Of a stretch of DNA of 6,754 nucleotides, positions 1 to 6,605 are shown piece after piece; position 1 is the stretch's first letter; every line of letters starts with the position of its first letter. The translations under genes and the position numbers were made by a program. The notes beneath the pieces are model-generated. The model ran no database searches. It saw nothing but the letters and a program-made list of their open reading frames with translations, and was not told the DNA's origin. Source of the DNA: Verrucomicrobia bacterium UBA740 (GTDB lineage Bacteria > Verrucomicrobiota > Kiritimatiellia > RFP12 > UBA1067); contig DBKW01000054.1 of assembly GCA_002298665.1 (NCBI GenBank), positions 11,340 to 18,093 on the forward strand, written 5' to 3'.

Positions 1-1
1 G

Positions 2-214
2 GTTCGCCTGCCCAAGGGCTGGTTCTACGACCATGAGACGGTGGCGGTGCCGGAACTGCCCGCCTATGGCGCGTCGGCGGAACTCGCCTTCACGATCCGC
101 ACGCCGGACAATTGCGCCGCGACGCGCTTCCGTCCCGTCAACTTCATCTACGAGAACGCGGACGTGAAGTCCATGCCGACGGCGGAAGTCGTCTGGTGGA
201 AGGACGCCGAATAG
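2..214 (+). CDS. C-terminal end of an unrecognised protein (5' part outside the window)
   Basis: An open frame runs from the window edge to a TAG at 212-214 and gives the last 70 residues of a protein. The frame has no internal stop and shows the same GC-rich third positions as the two large genes downstream. The peptide is rich in aromatic residues and alternates polar and hydrophobic residues (for example KGWFYDHE near the start, FRPVNFIYEN in the middle and AEVVWWKDAE at the end). This would suit a beta-sandwich ending an extracellular or carbohydrate-related protein, but that is a guess from composition. I do not recognise the family. A strong hairpin follows 33 bases after the stop, so this gene probably belongs to a separate upstream transcript. 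The call as coding is fairly sure; the function is unknown. Confidence 0.75.
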   Translation, partial: VRLPKGWFYDHETVAVPELPAYGASAELAFTIRTPDNCAATRFRPVNFIYENADVKSMPTAEVVWWKDAE

Positions 215-247
215 CCGGATTCCTCGCCCCAGGAGGGGAACAAGAGG

Positions 248-281
248 AACGCGCGCGAAGGGGATTCCCTTCGCGCGCGTT
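248..281 (+). terminator. GC-rich hairpin, probable intrinsic terminator of the upstream gene
   Basis: Bases 249-262 and 267-280 are perfect reverse complements (14 pairs), and 248/281 adds one more A-T pair. The loop is GATT (263-266). Only three T residues (280-282) follow before GCATATGC, so the U-tract is weak, but the stem is very stable. It lies just after the upstream stop and before the promoter of the next gene, as a terminator should. A weaker pairing (220-225 with 244-249, and 227-230 with 235-238) lies immediately upstream and would compete for its base. Confidence 0.7.
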
Positions 282-360
282 TGCATATGCCGCGCCGTTT
301 CCGGTGCGCCGCGGTACTCGTTTTTCATTCTATTCACTTGCGCAATAATCCTTCTTTTGC

Positions 361-390
361 TTGCATTCCGACAATCGATGATGTTATAAT
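361..390 (+). promoter_or_regulatory. Probable sigma70-type extended -10 promoter for the two-gene unit
   Basis: A perfect TATAAT lies at 385-390, preceded by TG at 382-383 with one base between, which is the extended -10 form. The best -35 candidate is TTGCAT at 361-366 with an 18-base spacer; it matches only the TTG part of the consensus, which is tolerated with an extended -10. Transcription would start near 397 and give a leader of about 50 bases before the ATG at 447. The segment 325-400 is clearly more AT-rich than the flanking genes. An 8-base palindrome TTGCGCAA (338-345) lies just upstream of the -35 and could be a regulator site, but nothing else supports that. Confidence 0.65.
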
Positions 391-434
391 ATAGATAATC
401 GAACATGAGAAGGTTTTGCAAAGTTCAAATCCGG

Positions 435-443
435 AAAGGAGTG
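435..443 (+). promoter_or_regulatory. Ribosome binding site that decides the start of the repeat protein
   Basis: AAAGGAGTG at 435-443 is a strong Shine-Dalgarno sequence, with GGAG ending five bases before the ATG at 447. An in-frame ATG at 405 would add 14 residues, but it has no such site, would lie within about ten bases of the expected transcript start, and would put a charged stretch ahead of an otherwise typical signal peptide. The start at 447 is therefore preferred. Confidence 0.85.
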
Positions 444-446
444 TCT

Positions 447-2873
447 ATGAATGCGAGAAACATTCTTGTCGCGTTGGCGTTGTCTGTCGCCGGAACCGCC
501 GCATGGGCCGAGAGTAAAACATGGAATGCCAAAGCAGACGGCAACGCGTCGGTCGCGGCGAACTGGTCCCCCGTTGGCGTGCCGGTCGCGGGCGATACGA
601 TCGTGTTGGACGGAACGTCCGTCCGGGCGATGACGTGGGATGCCGGCGTGAACGAATTGCCGGCGACTGTTGCCGAGTGGCGGCAGAATTCCGCCTATAC
701 GGGGACGGTGACGTTCGCAACGACCTATGACAGTGTTGAAAACAGTTCCTTTAAGGTCTTCACGGTATCGGGGGATGTTACGCTCGAGGGCGGAAAGTGG
801 ACGCATCCGGCGAACGAGGACAAGGAAGTCTGGCGTCTGCGTGTGGATGTCGGTGGCAAACTGACCATAACGAACGCCGCAATCGACTGCAGCCTGAAGG
901 GCTATGCGGCGACCAACTTCCCCGCCGGCAGCCAGCCCGGGTCGCACGGCGGCGCGCTCGACCATGCCTGGGTCTACGGCGACCTCAAGGAGCCGGTCAA
1001 TCTCGGTGCGGGCGGCCGGTGGCCGGCCGCCGAGGGCGGCAAAGGCGGCGGAGGCGCCATCTATCTGACGGTCGGGGGCGCGGTCAAGGTGGCGAAAGAC
1101 GGTCGCATTCTGGCGAATGGCGCCGGCAAAACCGGAGACCAGTGGAGCGTAGACAAGGGTGGCGCCGGCGGCTCGATCTACATCCAGGCCAAAAGTCTGA
1201 CGCTTGACGGCAACATTCGCGCGAACGGTTCATACAACGGGCAAGGAAAGGGCGGCGCGGGCGGACGTGTCGCGCTGGATCTGGAGAATCAGAGCTTCGA
1301 CAATGTAAACTTCGGCAACCTGTCGGCCAAAGGCCTGGGCGCCAGCGAAAACCCCGGTTGCGGCACGGTCTTCGTGAAGACGGAGGATAAGCCAAACGGC
1401 ATCCTCTATCTGGCTGACGACATTGAGGACAATGCCTTTTGCAGCCGCGCCATCGATGGACCGTCCATCGCAGGGGGGTGCAGCATCCCCTCGAATACGA
1501 CATGGAAGCTTGACGGCATCCGGATTGCGGCCAAAAGCCTGGCCTTTCTCGCCGTCCCTCCAGAGGCGACGCTGGAATTGCCGAATGGCTGGGCCAGCGT
1601 GGAAGCGACAGGGGGGTATTCGCACCAGTGGAACAACTCGTACTATTGCGGCGGCATATCCTATCAAGGCGGCACGCTCGTTGTCCCGGCGAGCGCGGAC
1701 GGGACGAATTACTTCCATAAGGGATGGGGGTTCGAGGCACTGGCTCCCTACACGATCACGGGGAATGTGGTCGTCGCGACCTGTGCGCGGCTCGGCACCT
1801 TGTGCCACAGGACCACGCCGGACGACTATCCGTATTCGCAAATTACGGTTCTGGGCGACGTGGACGTGCAGATGGGTCAATGGAACGGCCAACCCGATGC
1901 CAACCAGCGCGGCTGGATCTCCACGGTGGCGGGTGGGCTGGGCACCGGTCGGCCGTACCATACGGGGATTCATGGGGGCCAGAGCGGCGCGGAGAGGGAG
2001 CCGCGGGCGTACGGCTCGATCTTTTCGCCGAAAGAACCCGGCGGAGACGGGTTCACCGGTTCTTACAGTACGCATGGATCGGGGGCGCTCAAGCTGACGG
2101 TGACGGGAACGCTCAACGTCGACGGCACGGTCGAGGCCGGCGCGACAGCCCATTTCTACGCAGACTCGAACGGCAACGGCGCGGGCGGATCGCTCGATAT
2201 CACCTGCGCGCGTCTGACGGGCTCGGGAAAGATTCTGGCGAACGGAATCCGGACAGGCAGTATCTGGGATAGCGCTAATCAAGCCCAGCTAAAGCCGGCC
2301 GGTGCGCCGGGTCGCATCGCGATTCGCCTGACCGATCCCGCGGCGACGTTCGCGACGTTCGGGCTTGCGAAGATCCAGGCCATGGGCTGGCATGCGGGAG
2401 TGTCCGAAATCACCGGCCAGGCGCAGTCGAACTGCTACGTTTCGGCGGGTACGGTCTATCTTCAGGACGCGAAGGCGGGCGAGAAGGCCGGCACGATCTA
2501 CGTCCGCGACATGGAAGATACGAACGGCGTCAACACGGCGTCCTTTACGCCGTTCCCGTCCGTGAAATTCAAAGATACCGACGCGGAGGAGGATTTCTCG
2601 TCGGCCACGCTGGACGTCTCGAGTTATGCGCGCGTGAAGATTTCGCGCGACGTTGCCGTGAAGACGCTCACGGTCTCCGGTCATGGGACGATCGATCTGA
2701 ACGGCTGTTTGCTGACGGCGAAGAGAAGGTGCCTAGTGGACGGGCAGCCGCTCGCGCCGGGACGCTATACGGCCGCGCGGCTTGCGGAAAAGGGCTTGCC
2801 GTTCAAGGATACCTCCGAGGGAGAGAAAGGCGTATTGAAGATTCCGGGCGGCATGGTCCTGCACTTCCGGTGA
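447..2873 (+). CDS. Exported glycine-rich beta-repeat protein with an internal duplication
   Basis: This is an 808-residue protein. Residues 1-21 form a signal peptide (short N-region with one Arg, hydrophobic core, AWA before ESK), so it is exported. Residues about 25-55 carry the W-N ... N-W ... P-x-x-G-D-x-x-x-L-D-G pattern that I know from the start of repeat proteins in PVC bacteria. Two similar units follow (about 109-329 and 470-693). Each holds short strands of the type G-G-x-I-x-I and D-G-x-I-x-A-N-G and ends in G-R-(V/I)-A-(L/I), then G-T-V-(F/Y) and an acidic D-(I/M)-E-D. This pattern suggests a beta-helix or beta-solenoid. Between the units (about 345-460) lies an aromatic-rich segment with several Cys. 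The C-terminus (about 722-808) has I-D-L-N-G, P-G-R-Y-T-A and G-V-L-K-I, resembling the end module of autotransporter-associated beta-strand proteins. I see no catalytic motif, no membrane anchor and no beta-barrel. About eleven Cys remain after export. A structural, adhesive or polysaccharide-binding surface role is an inference. It is the first gene of a probable operon with the hydrolase. The coding call is very sure; the role is not. Confidence 0.9.
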   Translation: MNARNILVALALSVAGTAAWAESKTWNAKADGNASVAANWSPVGVPVAGDTIVLDGTSVRAMTWDAGVNELPATVAEWRQNSAYTGTVTFATTYDSVENSSFKVFTVSGDVTLEGGKWTHPANEDKEVWRLRVDVGGKLTITNAAIDCSLKGYAATNFPAGSQPGSHGGALDHAWVYGDLKEPVNLGAGGRWPAAEGGKGGGGAIYLTVGGAVKVAKDGRILANGAGKTGDQWSVDKGGAGGSIYIQAKSLTLDGNIRANGSYNGQGKGGAGGRVALDLENQSFDNVNFGNLSAKGLGASENPGCGTVFVKTEDKPNGILYLADDIEDNAFCSRAIDGPSIAGGCSIPSNTTWKLDGIRIAAKSLAFLAVPPEATLELPNGWASVEATGGYSHQWNNSYYCGGISYQGGTLVVPASADGTNYFHKGWGFEALAPYTITGNVVVATCARLGTLCHRTTPDDYPYSQITVLGDVDVQMGQWNGQPDANQRGWISTVAGGLGTGRPYHTGIHGGQSGAEREPRAYGSIFSPKEPGGDGFTGSYSTHGSGALKLTVTGTLNVDGTVEAGATAHFYADSNGNGAGGSLDITCARLTGSGKILANGIRTGSIWDSANQAQLKPAGAPGRIAIRLTDPAATFATFGLAKIQAMGWHAGVSEITGQAQSNCYVSAGTVYLQDAKAGEKAGTIYVRDMEDTNGVNTASFTPFPSVKFKDTDAEEDFSSATLDVSSYARVKISRDVAVKTLTVSGHGTIDLNGCLLTAKRRCLVDGQPLAPGRYTAARLAEKGLPFKDTSEGEKGVLKIPGGMVLHFR
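771..1433 (+). repeat. Internal repeat unit 1 of the glycine-rich protein
   Basis: Codons for residues 109-329 form the first copy of a duplicated unit. Landmarks in order are G-D-V and a Trp (109-118), H-G-G (167-169), K-E-P (181-183), G-G-A-I-Y-L (202-207), I-L-A-N-G (221-225), G-G-S-I-Y-I (241-246), I-R-A-N-G (256-260), G-G-R-V-A-L (272-277), G-T-V-F-V (306-310) and I-L-Y-L-A-D-D-I-E-D-N (319-329). Similarity to unit 2 is at the protein level and was found by eye. Confidence 0.6.
1854..2525 (+). repeat. Internal repeat unit 2 of the glycine-rich protein
   Basis: Codons for residues 470-693 repeat the landmarks of unit 1: G-D-V and a Trp (470-479), H-G-G (509-511), K-E-P (529-531), G-A-L-K-L-T-V (546-552), D-G-T-V-E-A-G (558-564), G-G-S-L-D-I (580-585), I-L-A-N-G (596-600), G-R-I-A-I (622-626), G-T-V-Y-L (668-672) and T-I-Y-V-R-D-M-E-D-T-N (683-693). 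The copies are almost the same length (221 and 224 residues) but have diverged widely, so the duplication is old. Confidence 0.6.
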
Positions 2874-2903
2874 ACTCGCATTTGCACTATACGTACACGA
2901 CAC

Positions 2904-2921
2904 GAAAGGAAAGAAAAGGAA
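2904..2921 (+). promoter_or_regulatory. Purine-rich ribosome binding region of the hydrolase gene, unusual spacing
   Basis: The 49-base gap after the repeat-protein stop holds two stacked Shine-Dalgarno-like sequences, AAAGGA at 2905-2910 and AAAAGGA at 2914-2920. They end 12 and 2 bases before the ATG at 2923, so one is rather far and the other very close. The start at 2923 is still supported by the signal peptide that follows; the next in-frame Met (residue 24) lies beyond the signal peptide. No hairpin terminator is seen in the gap, which fits co-transcription with the gene upstream. Confidence 0.55.
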
Positions 2922-2922
2922 C

Positions 2923-5900
2923 ATGAAGAGATGGGTTCTGGCGGGGTTGGTTCTCGCGTTGGGGGGCGCGGCGCGCGCCGGGTCGGGCGAGATGCCGGCG
3001 GAGTGGGCCGCGGCGAAGAACTGGCTTGTGCCGGTGGCGGAAGGAAACAGCGCCGTCATCCGCGACTTCAAGGGGAACGACCTGCTCAAATTCGACTGGA
3101 CGACGCTGGCCTACCCCTATATCGGCGACACGTCGTCCTGGGTGAACGAGTACGGACGCTACTGGCCGAAGGTGAAGTCCGTGAAGCAGCTCGATCCGGC
3201 CATCGTCCGCATCGACTTCGCGCTCGGGGATCCGGGCATAAAGGAGCATTACGCGCTGCTCGTTTCGGAGGGCGGTCCGCGTTTGCGGATGGAACAGCGC
3301 ATCGTGTTGAACGAAGGCGCGCCGCGGCTGGGGACGGTCTCGGGGGGCGCCATCTGGCAGAACCGGATCCGCTTCCATCTCATGGGGACGTGCAAGCCGG
3401 GCGCGGCGCTCTACCGTGACGGCGTGTGGGTCAAGCCCGAGAACGGGGAGTCGTTCGAACGGGGCGGCGCCAATCTGGTGCCGTTCACGGTGCCGGAAGG
3501 GCGGCTCTATCTCGCCTACGACACGGTCGGGACGTTCCAAGGGTTTCCGCGCGAGCAGTTCTGGCTCTCCTACCGCGCGAGCAATGTGGCGGAAGCCCTG
3601 CGCGACGCGAAGCTGACGGCGGAGAACGCCAAGGGCATCATCATGCCGGCGACGGGCGAGTATTTCGAGCAGGTGCAGGGACAGGGCCCCAAGAAGGATA
3701 CCGCGGCGGCGCCGGAAGTCCCGGTTAAGGGCGAGCGGGCGTACTCGAACGTCATCGACATGTATCTGCTGCCGGGAACGAATTCCGCCTACGTGGCGTG
3801 CGCGCTGGAGACTGGCGCGGCGATGGCGGCGAAGATCACGACGGACGCCGACTTCAATCTGTTCAATTCGGCCAAAGAGACGCCGCATTTCACGGTTTCG
3901 ATGGTGAATCCGACGAATGTGACCAAGGAGACGTCCTGCCGCATCGTGGCGCGGAATTTCGACGGGCAGGAGGACGTCCATGCCGCGTTCAAGGTGACCC
4001 TGCCGCCGTACGGGACGACCAACTGCACGTTCAACCTCCCCAAGCGCAAACGCGAATACTGGTTCGTGAACGCCGAATTCGACGACGGACTCACCAATTC
4101 CTTCGTGCGGACGGATGTGGCGACGATGGAGCCCTACAAGTACAAGTCGCTCGAGACGAGCGTCATGGGCATCGCCGCGAACTTCAAGATGCCTTCCGCG
4201 GAAGCCTGCGACCGTCTCCTGACGCGCATGGGGGTGCGGTGGGTCCGCACGCCTTCCGGGACCGAGACGGAGAAATTCGCGAAGAAGGGCCGGCGCGGCA
4301 TTCTGGCGTTCCACCTGGACGACAAGGCGACAAACGAGACACAGCGGATCGCGTTCGCCAAGAAGAAACTCGCGGAAGCCGCCGAACGCAACTGCCCGAT
4401 CGTCGAGGTCGGCAATGAACTCAATTTCGGCTGCCACAACTGGGACGACGCAATGGGCCGGGCGAACTGGTACAAGGGCTGGCTGAAGGCGTTCTACGAT
4501 GCGCGCGCCGAACTCAAGCTGGAGAAGAAGGTCAAGATCTCCTCCTTCGGCTTCGCCGGATTCGTCGACGGCGGACAGTTCTTCGATGCGATGGACAAGG
4601 CCGGATGCTGGCAATACTGCGACATTCTCGCCATCCACCCGGGCCGGCTGAACCAGACGCCCGACAACCCGGACTCCGCTTGGAAGTGGAACTACCGTCC
4701 CCAGATCTGGGCGGCGAAGCAGTGCATGGCGAAGATCCGCGCGAAGCATCCGCTCGGGCTCATCATGACCGAGGTCTACGCCCGCACGCCGCCGAACAAG
4801 GACGATTCGGACTCTACGCGCACGGCGACGGAAAGCATCCTCCTTTCCTGCGCGATCGCCAAGATGGAAGGCGTCACGGCGCTCAACTGGTACCAGCTGC
4901 ACGACGGGGTGCACAGCGACATCAACGGCATCAACGAACACAATTCGGAGTACCACTACGGTCTGCTGCGCCGGGACGGCACGGTCAAGCCCTCGATTCT
5001 CGCCTACTGCGCGGTTTCCGAAGCGTTGGATGGGGCCAAGTTCGCGCGCACGGTCAACTATACGGACGACCGCCAGGCGTGGTTCTTCGATACGCCGCGC
5101 GGCGAGATGGCGATTCTCTTCGACCGCAAGGACGGGTGCTATCCGTATGACGGCATGTTCACGGGCCGTCCCTTCACGGGGCATCTCGAGCCTTGGCTCG
5201 ACCACTGGAAGAGCCACACCCCCTACGCCTTCATGGCGCCGAAGGGGTATGTCGTCGTGCGCGACGCAATCGGGCGCACGCGCAAGATCAAGGCGAAGAA
5301 AGGCGTCGTGACGCTCACGCTGAGCGGCGCGCCGATCTTCGTCTACGGACTGGGTGCGCCCGTCCCCGACGGGAAGGCGTCGGAGGACGTGGCCCCGTGG
5401 GGTCTCGTCACGACCGGCGGGGCGACGGACGCGGAACTGGCGGCGTTCAAGGAGGCGGGCGGCAGTTTCCTCTTCGACGAGCAGAAGGAGGGCTTTGCCG
5501 AGTATCTATACCTCAATCTGGACGAAGTAGAGGCGTTCGGCAAGCTTGACATCGGGACGGATGCCGCGGACTCGCTGAAAAAGCTCTATTCGCGCGGCGT
5601 GCGCCGCGTAGTCGTCGCCCTGTCCGTCAAGCCCGAGGGGGCGGACGGCGCCGCCAAGAAGCAGGACGGCGAAGCGAAGGGCCGCGCGTGGGCGACGCGC
5701 CTGGCGCCCTATGCCGCGGCGCGGAAGGCGTTCCCGGACGAGACGCCCGAAATCTGGGTGCAGCCCAAGGGCGATTGGTCGGCCGTGCTCTTCAATGGCG
5801 TGCGCGAGCAGGTGAGCGGCCTGGTGCTTTTCTGGGAGAATTTCACCTTCTCGCATCCAAAAGACCTCTTCTGGAAACTGCGCGGGACGGCGAAATGGGC

Positions 5901-6540
5901 GAAATTGCCGGTTATGACGCTCAACTTCGCGCCGGTGGGCTTCAAGCCCGGACAGAACGCTCCGCAAGGCGTCGATCTCACGGCGGCGCAGTTCTTCGGC
6001 TCGCTCTTCCTGCTCTCTTCGCATCCGGCCTTCGACGGGGTGGCCTTCACCAACCTGCGCGAGGGTGGCAAGACGGATGAAGGCGCGTTGGGAACGACCC
6101 CGCTCGCCGCGACGATCACGGAGCGCGTGGACTGGTACTGCACATGGTGCGGCTTCTTTTCGAAGGACGGTAAGGAGAAGGGACGCCTGAAAGCGATGAA
6201 GTTCCTGCGGGAATGGGTGCCGGAGACTTCGGGCTTCGAATATTCCGTCGCCCAGTCGGGATTGCGGACTATACGCTTCTGGAAAGGCAACGTCCCGTGT
6301 GCGCTCGTCTGGCAGGGCGACCGGAACCGCCTCTATGGTTCACGGGTGGACGACCTGTCTGGAACTCCCGAGCCGGAGGAAGCGACGATCGAGGTCCATA
6401 CGACCAGCCGGGGATTCCGTGTTTACGACATCTTCGGAAACGACCTGAACGTCGAGGAGAAGTACCGCAAGGCCACGCTGAAAGTCGGGACGTCCCCGGT
6501 CGTGATCTACGGCGTCCGGAGTCTGTCGGTTGTCGAGTAA
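2923..6540 (+). CDS. Large exported multidomain glycoside hydrolase, clan GH-A type (GH39/GH5-like)
   Basis: This is a 1205-residue protein. Residues 1-19 form a signal peptide (Lys-Arg start, hydrophobic core, A-R-A before G). Residues about 25-260 look like a beta-sandwich and about 270-400 like a second, Ig-type one. Residues about 408-705 fit a TIM barrel: M-G-V-R-W-V-R (436-442), V-E-V-G-N-E-L-N (494-501), L-A-I-H-P (569-573), L-I-M-T-E-V-Y (613-619) and A-L-N-W-Y (653-657). Glu499 would be the acid/base on strand 4 and Glu617 the nucleophile on strand 7, 118 residues apart, a usual distance in clan GH-A (GH39 xylosidase is similar). His572 and Trp656 also sit where clan members have them. 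A beta-sandwich ends at P-I-F-V-Y-G (804-809). Residues about 815-1100 then resemble another barrel without an obvious N-E pair, followed by a last beta-sandwich ending in P-V-V-I-Y-G (1192-1197). Lys/Glu-rich residues 905-920 look like a flexible linker. It probably cleaves an extracellular or periplasmic polysaccharide with retention of configuration; the substrate and exact GH family cannot be told. At 1205 residues it is much longer than a typical single-domain GH39 or GH5 enzyme. Confidence 0.85.
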   Translation: MKRWVLAGLVLALGGAARAGSGEMPAEWAAAKNWLVPVAEGNSAVIRDFKGNDLLKFDWTTLAYPYIGDTSSWVNEYGRYWPKVKSVKQLDPAIVRIDFALGDPGIKEHYALLVSEGGPRLRMEQRIVLNEGAPRLGTVSGGAIWQNRIRFHLMGTCKPGAALYRDGVWVKPENGESFERGGANLVPFTVPEGRLYLAYDTVGTFQGFPREQFWLSYRASNVAEALRDAKLTAENAKGIIMPATGEYFEQVQGQGPKKDTAAAPEVPVKGERAYSNVIDMYLLPGTNSAYVACALETGAAMAAKITTDADFNLFNSAKETPHFTVSMVNPTNVTKETSCRIVARNFDGQEDVHAAFKVTLPPYGTTNCTFNLPKRKREYWFVNAEFDDGLTNSFVRTDVATMEPYKYKSLETSVMGIAANFKMPSAEACDRLLTRMGVRWVRTPSGTETEKFAKKGRRGILAFHLDDKATNETQRIAFAKKKLAEAAERNCPIVEVGNELNFGCHNWDDAMGRANWYKGWLKAFYDARAELKLEKKVKISSFGFAGFVDGGQFFDAMDKAGCWQYCDILAIHPGRLNQTPDNPDSAWKWNYRPQIWAAKQCMAKIRAKHPLGLIMTEVYARTPPNKDDSDSTRTATESILLSCAIAKMEGVTALNWYQLHDGVHSDINGINEHNSEYHYGLLRRDGTVKPSILAYCAVSEALDGAKFARTVNYTDDRQAWFFDTPRGEMAILFDRKDGCYPYDGMFTGRPFTGHLEPWLDHWKSHTPYAFMAPKGYVVVRDAIGRTRKIKAKKGVVTLTLSGAPIFVYGLGAPVPDGKASEDVAPWGLVTTGGATDAELAAFKEAGGSFLFDEQKEGFAEYLYLNLDEVEAFGKLDIGTDAADSLKKLYSRGVRRVVVALSVKPEGADGAAKKQDGEAKGRAWATRLAPYAAARKAFPDETPEIWVQPKGDWSAVLFNGVREQVSGLVLFWENFTFSHPKDLFWKLRGTAKWAKLPVMTLNFAPVGFKPGQNAPQGVDLTAAQFFGSLFLLSSHPAFDGVAFTNLREGGKTDEGALGTTPLAATITERVDWYCTWCGFFSKDGKEKGRLKAMKFLREWVPETSGFEYSVAQSGLRTIRFWKGNVPCALVWQGDRNRLYGSRVDDLSGTPEPEEATIEVHTTSRGFRVYDIFGNDLNVEEKYRKATLKVGTSPVVIYGVRSLSVVE

Positions 6541-6553
6541 TCGGATTCCGCTA

Positions 6554-6573
6554 GTTGGCTCTACGGAGCCGAC
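6554..6573 (+). terminator. Hairpin with UACG tetraloop after the hydrolase gene
   Basis: GTTGGCTC (6554-6561) pairs with GAGCCGAC (6566-6573), eight pairs including one G-T wobble, around the loop TACG. In RNA this is C(UACG)G, one of the exceptionally stable UNCG tetraloops. It begins 13 bases after the stop codon. It has no T-tract, so alone it would act as a 3'-end stabiliser or a pause site rather than a classic terminator. Confidence 0.5.
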
Positions 6574-6578
6574 ACGCC

Positions 6579-6605
6579 CGGACCGCAGGAAACTGCGGTC
6601 CGTTT
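6579..6605 (+). terminator. Probable intrinsic terminator with GAAA tetraloop
   Basis: CGGACCGCAG (6579-6588) pairs perfectly with CTGCGGTCCG (6593-6602) around a GAAA loop, a GNRA tetraloop. TTT (6603-6605) follows. The T-tract is short, as with the terminator-like hairpin at 248-281, which suggests that short tails are normal in this genome. It lies 38 bases after the hydrolase stop and probably ends the two-gene transcript. Confidence 0.7.

Noticed and set aside
283..290. GCATATGC palindrome after the first terminator stem.
   Set aside because: An eight-base palindrome alone, next to the hairpin tail and away from the promoter core, is expected by chance often enough.
112..348. A 78-codon + strand frame crossing the end of the partial gene, the terminator hairpin and part of the promoter region.
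   Set aside because: It overlaps the upstream gene in another frame, reads through the hairpin, is Arg-rich and has no good ribosome binding site.
405..446. An earlier in-frame ATG giving 14 extra residues to the repeat protein.
   Set aside because: It lacks a Shine-Dalgarno sequence and lies too close to the expected transcript start; the ATG at 447 has a strong site and begins a normal signal peptide.
1230..2282. A 350-codon open frame on the minus strand opposite the repeat protein.
   Set aside because: Low-complexity Arg-rich translation with no recognisable motifs; it lies entirely inside a well-supported gene.
447..2873. Reading the repeat protein as a full autotransporter.
   Set aside because: No C-terminal beta-barrel of 250-300 residues is present; only beta-repeat-like segments are seen.
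2887..5217. A 776-codon open frame on the minus strand opposite the hydrolase gene.
   Set aside because: Its translation is dominated by Arg, Val, His, Leu and Asp without domain patterns or a plausible start region, as expected from the antisense of a GC-rich gene. The + strand gene has a signal peptide and catalytic motifs.
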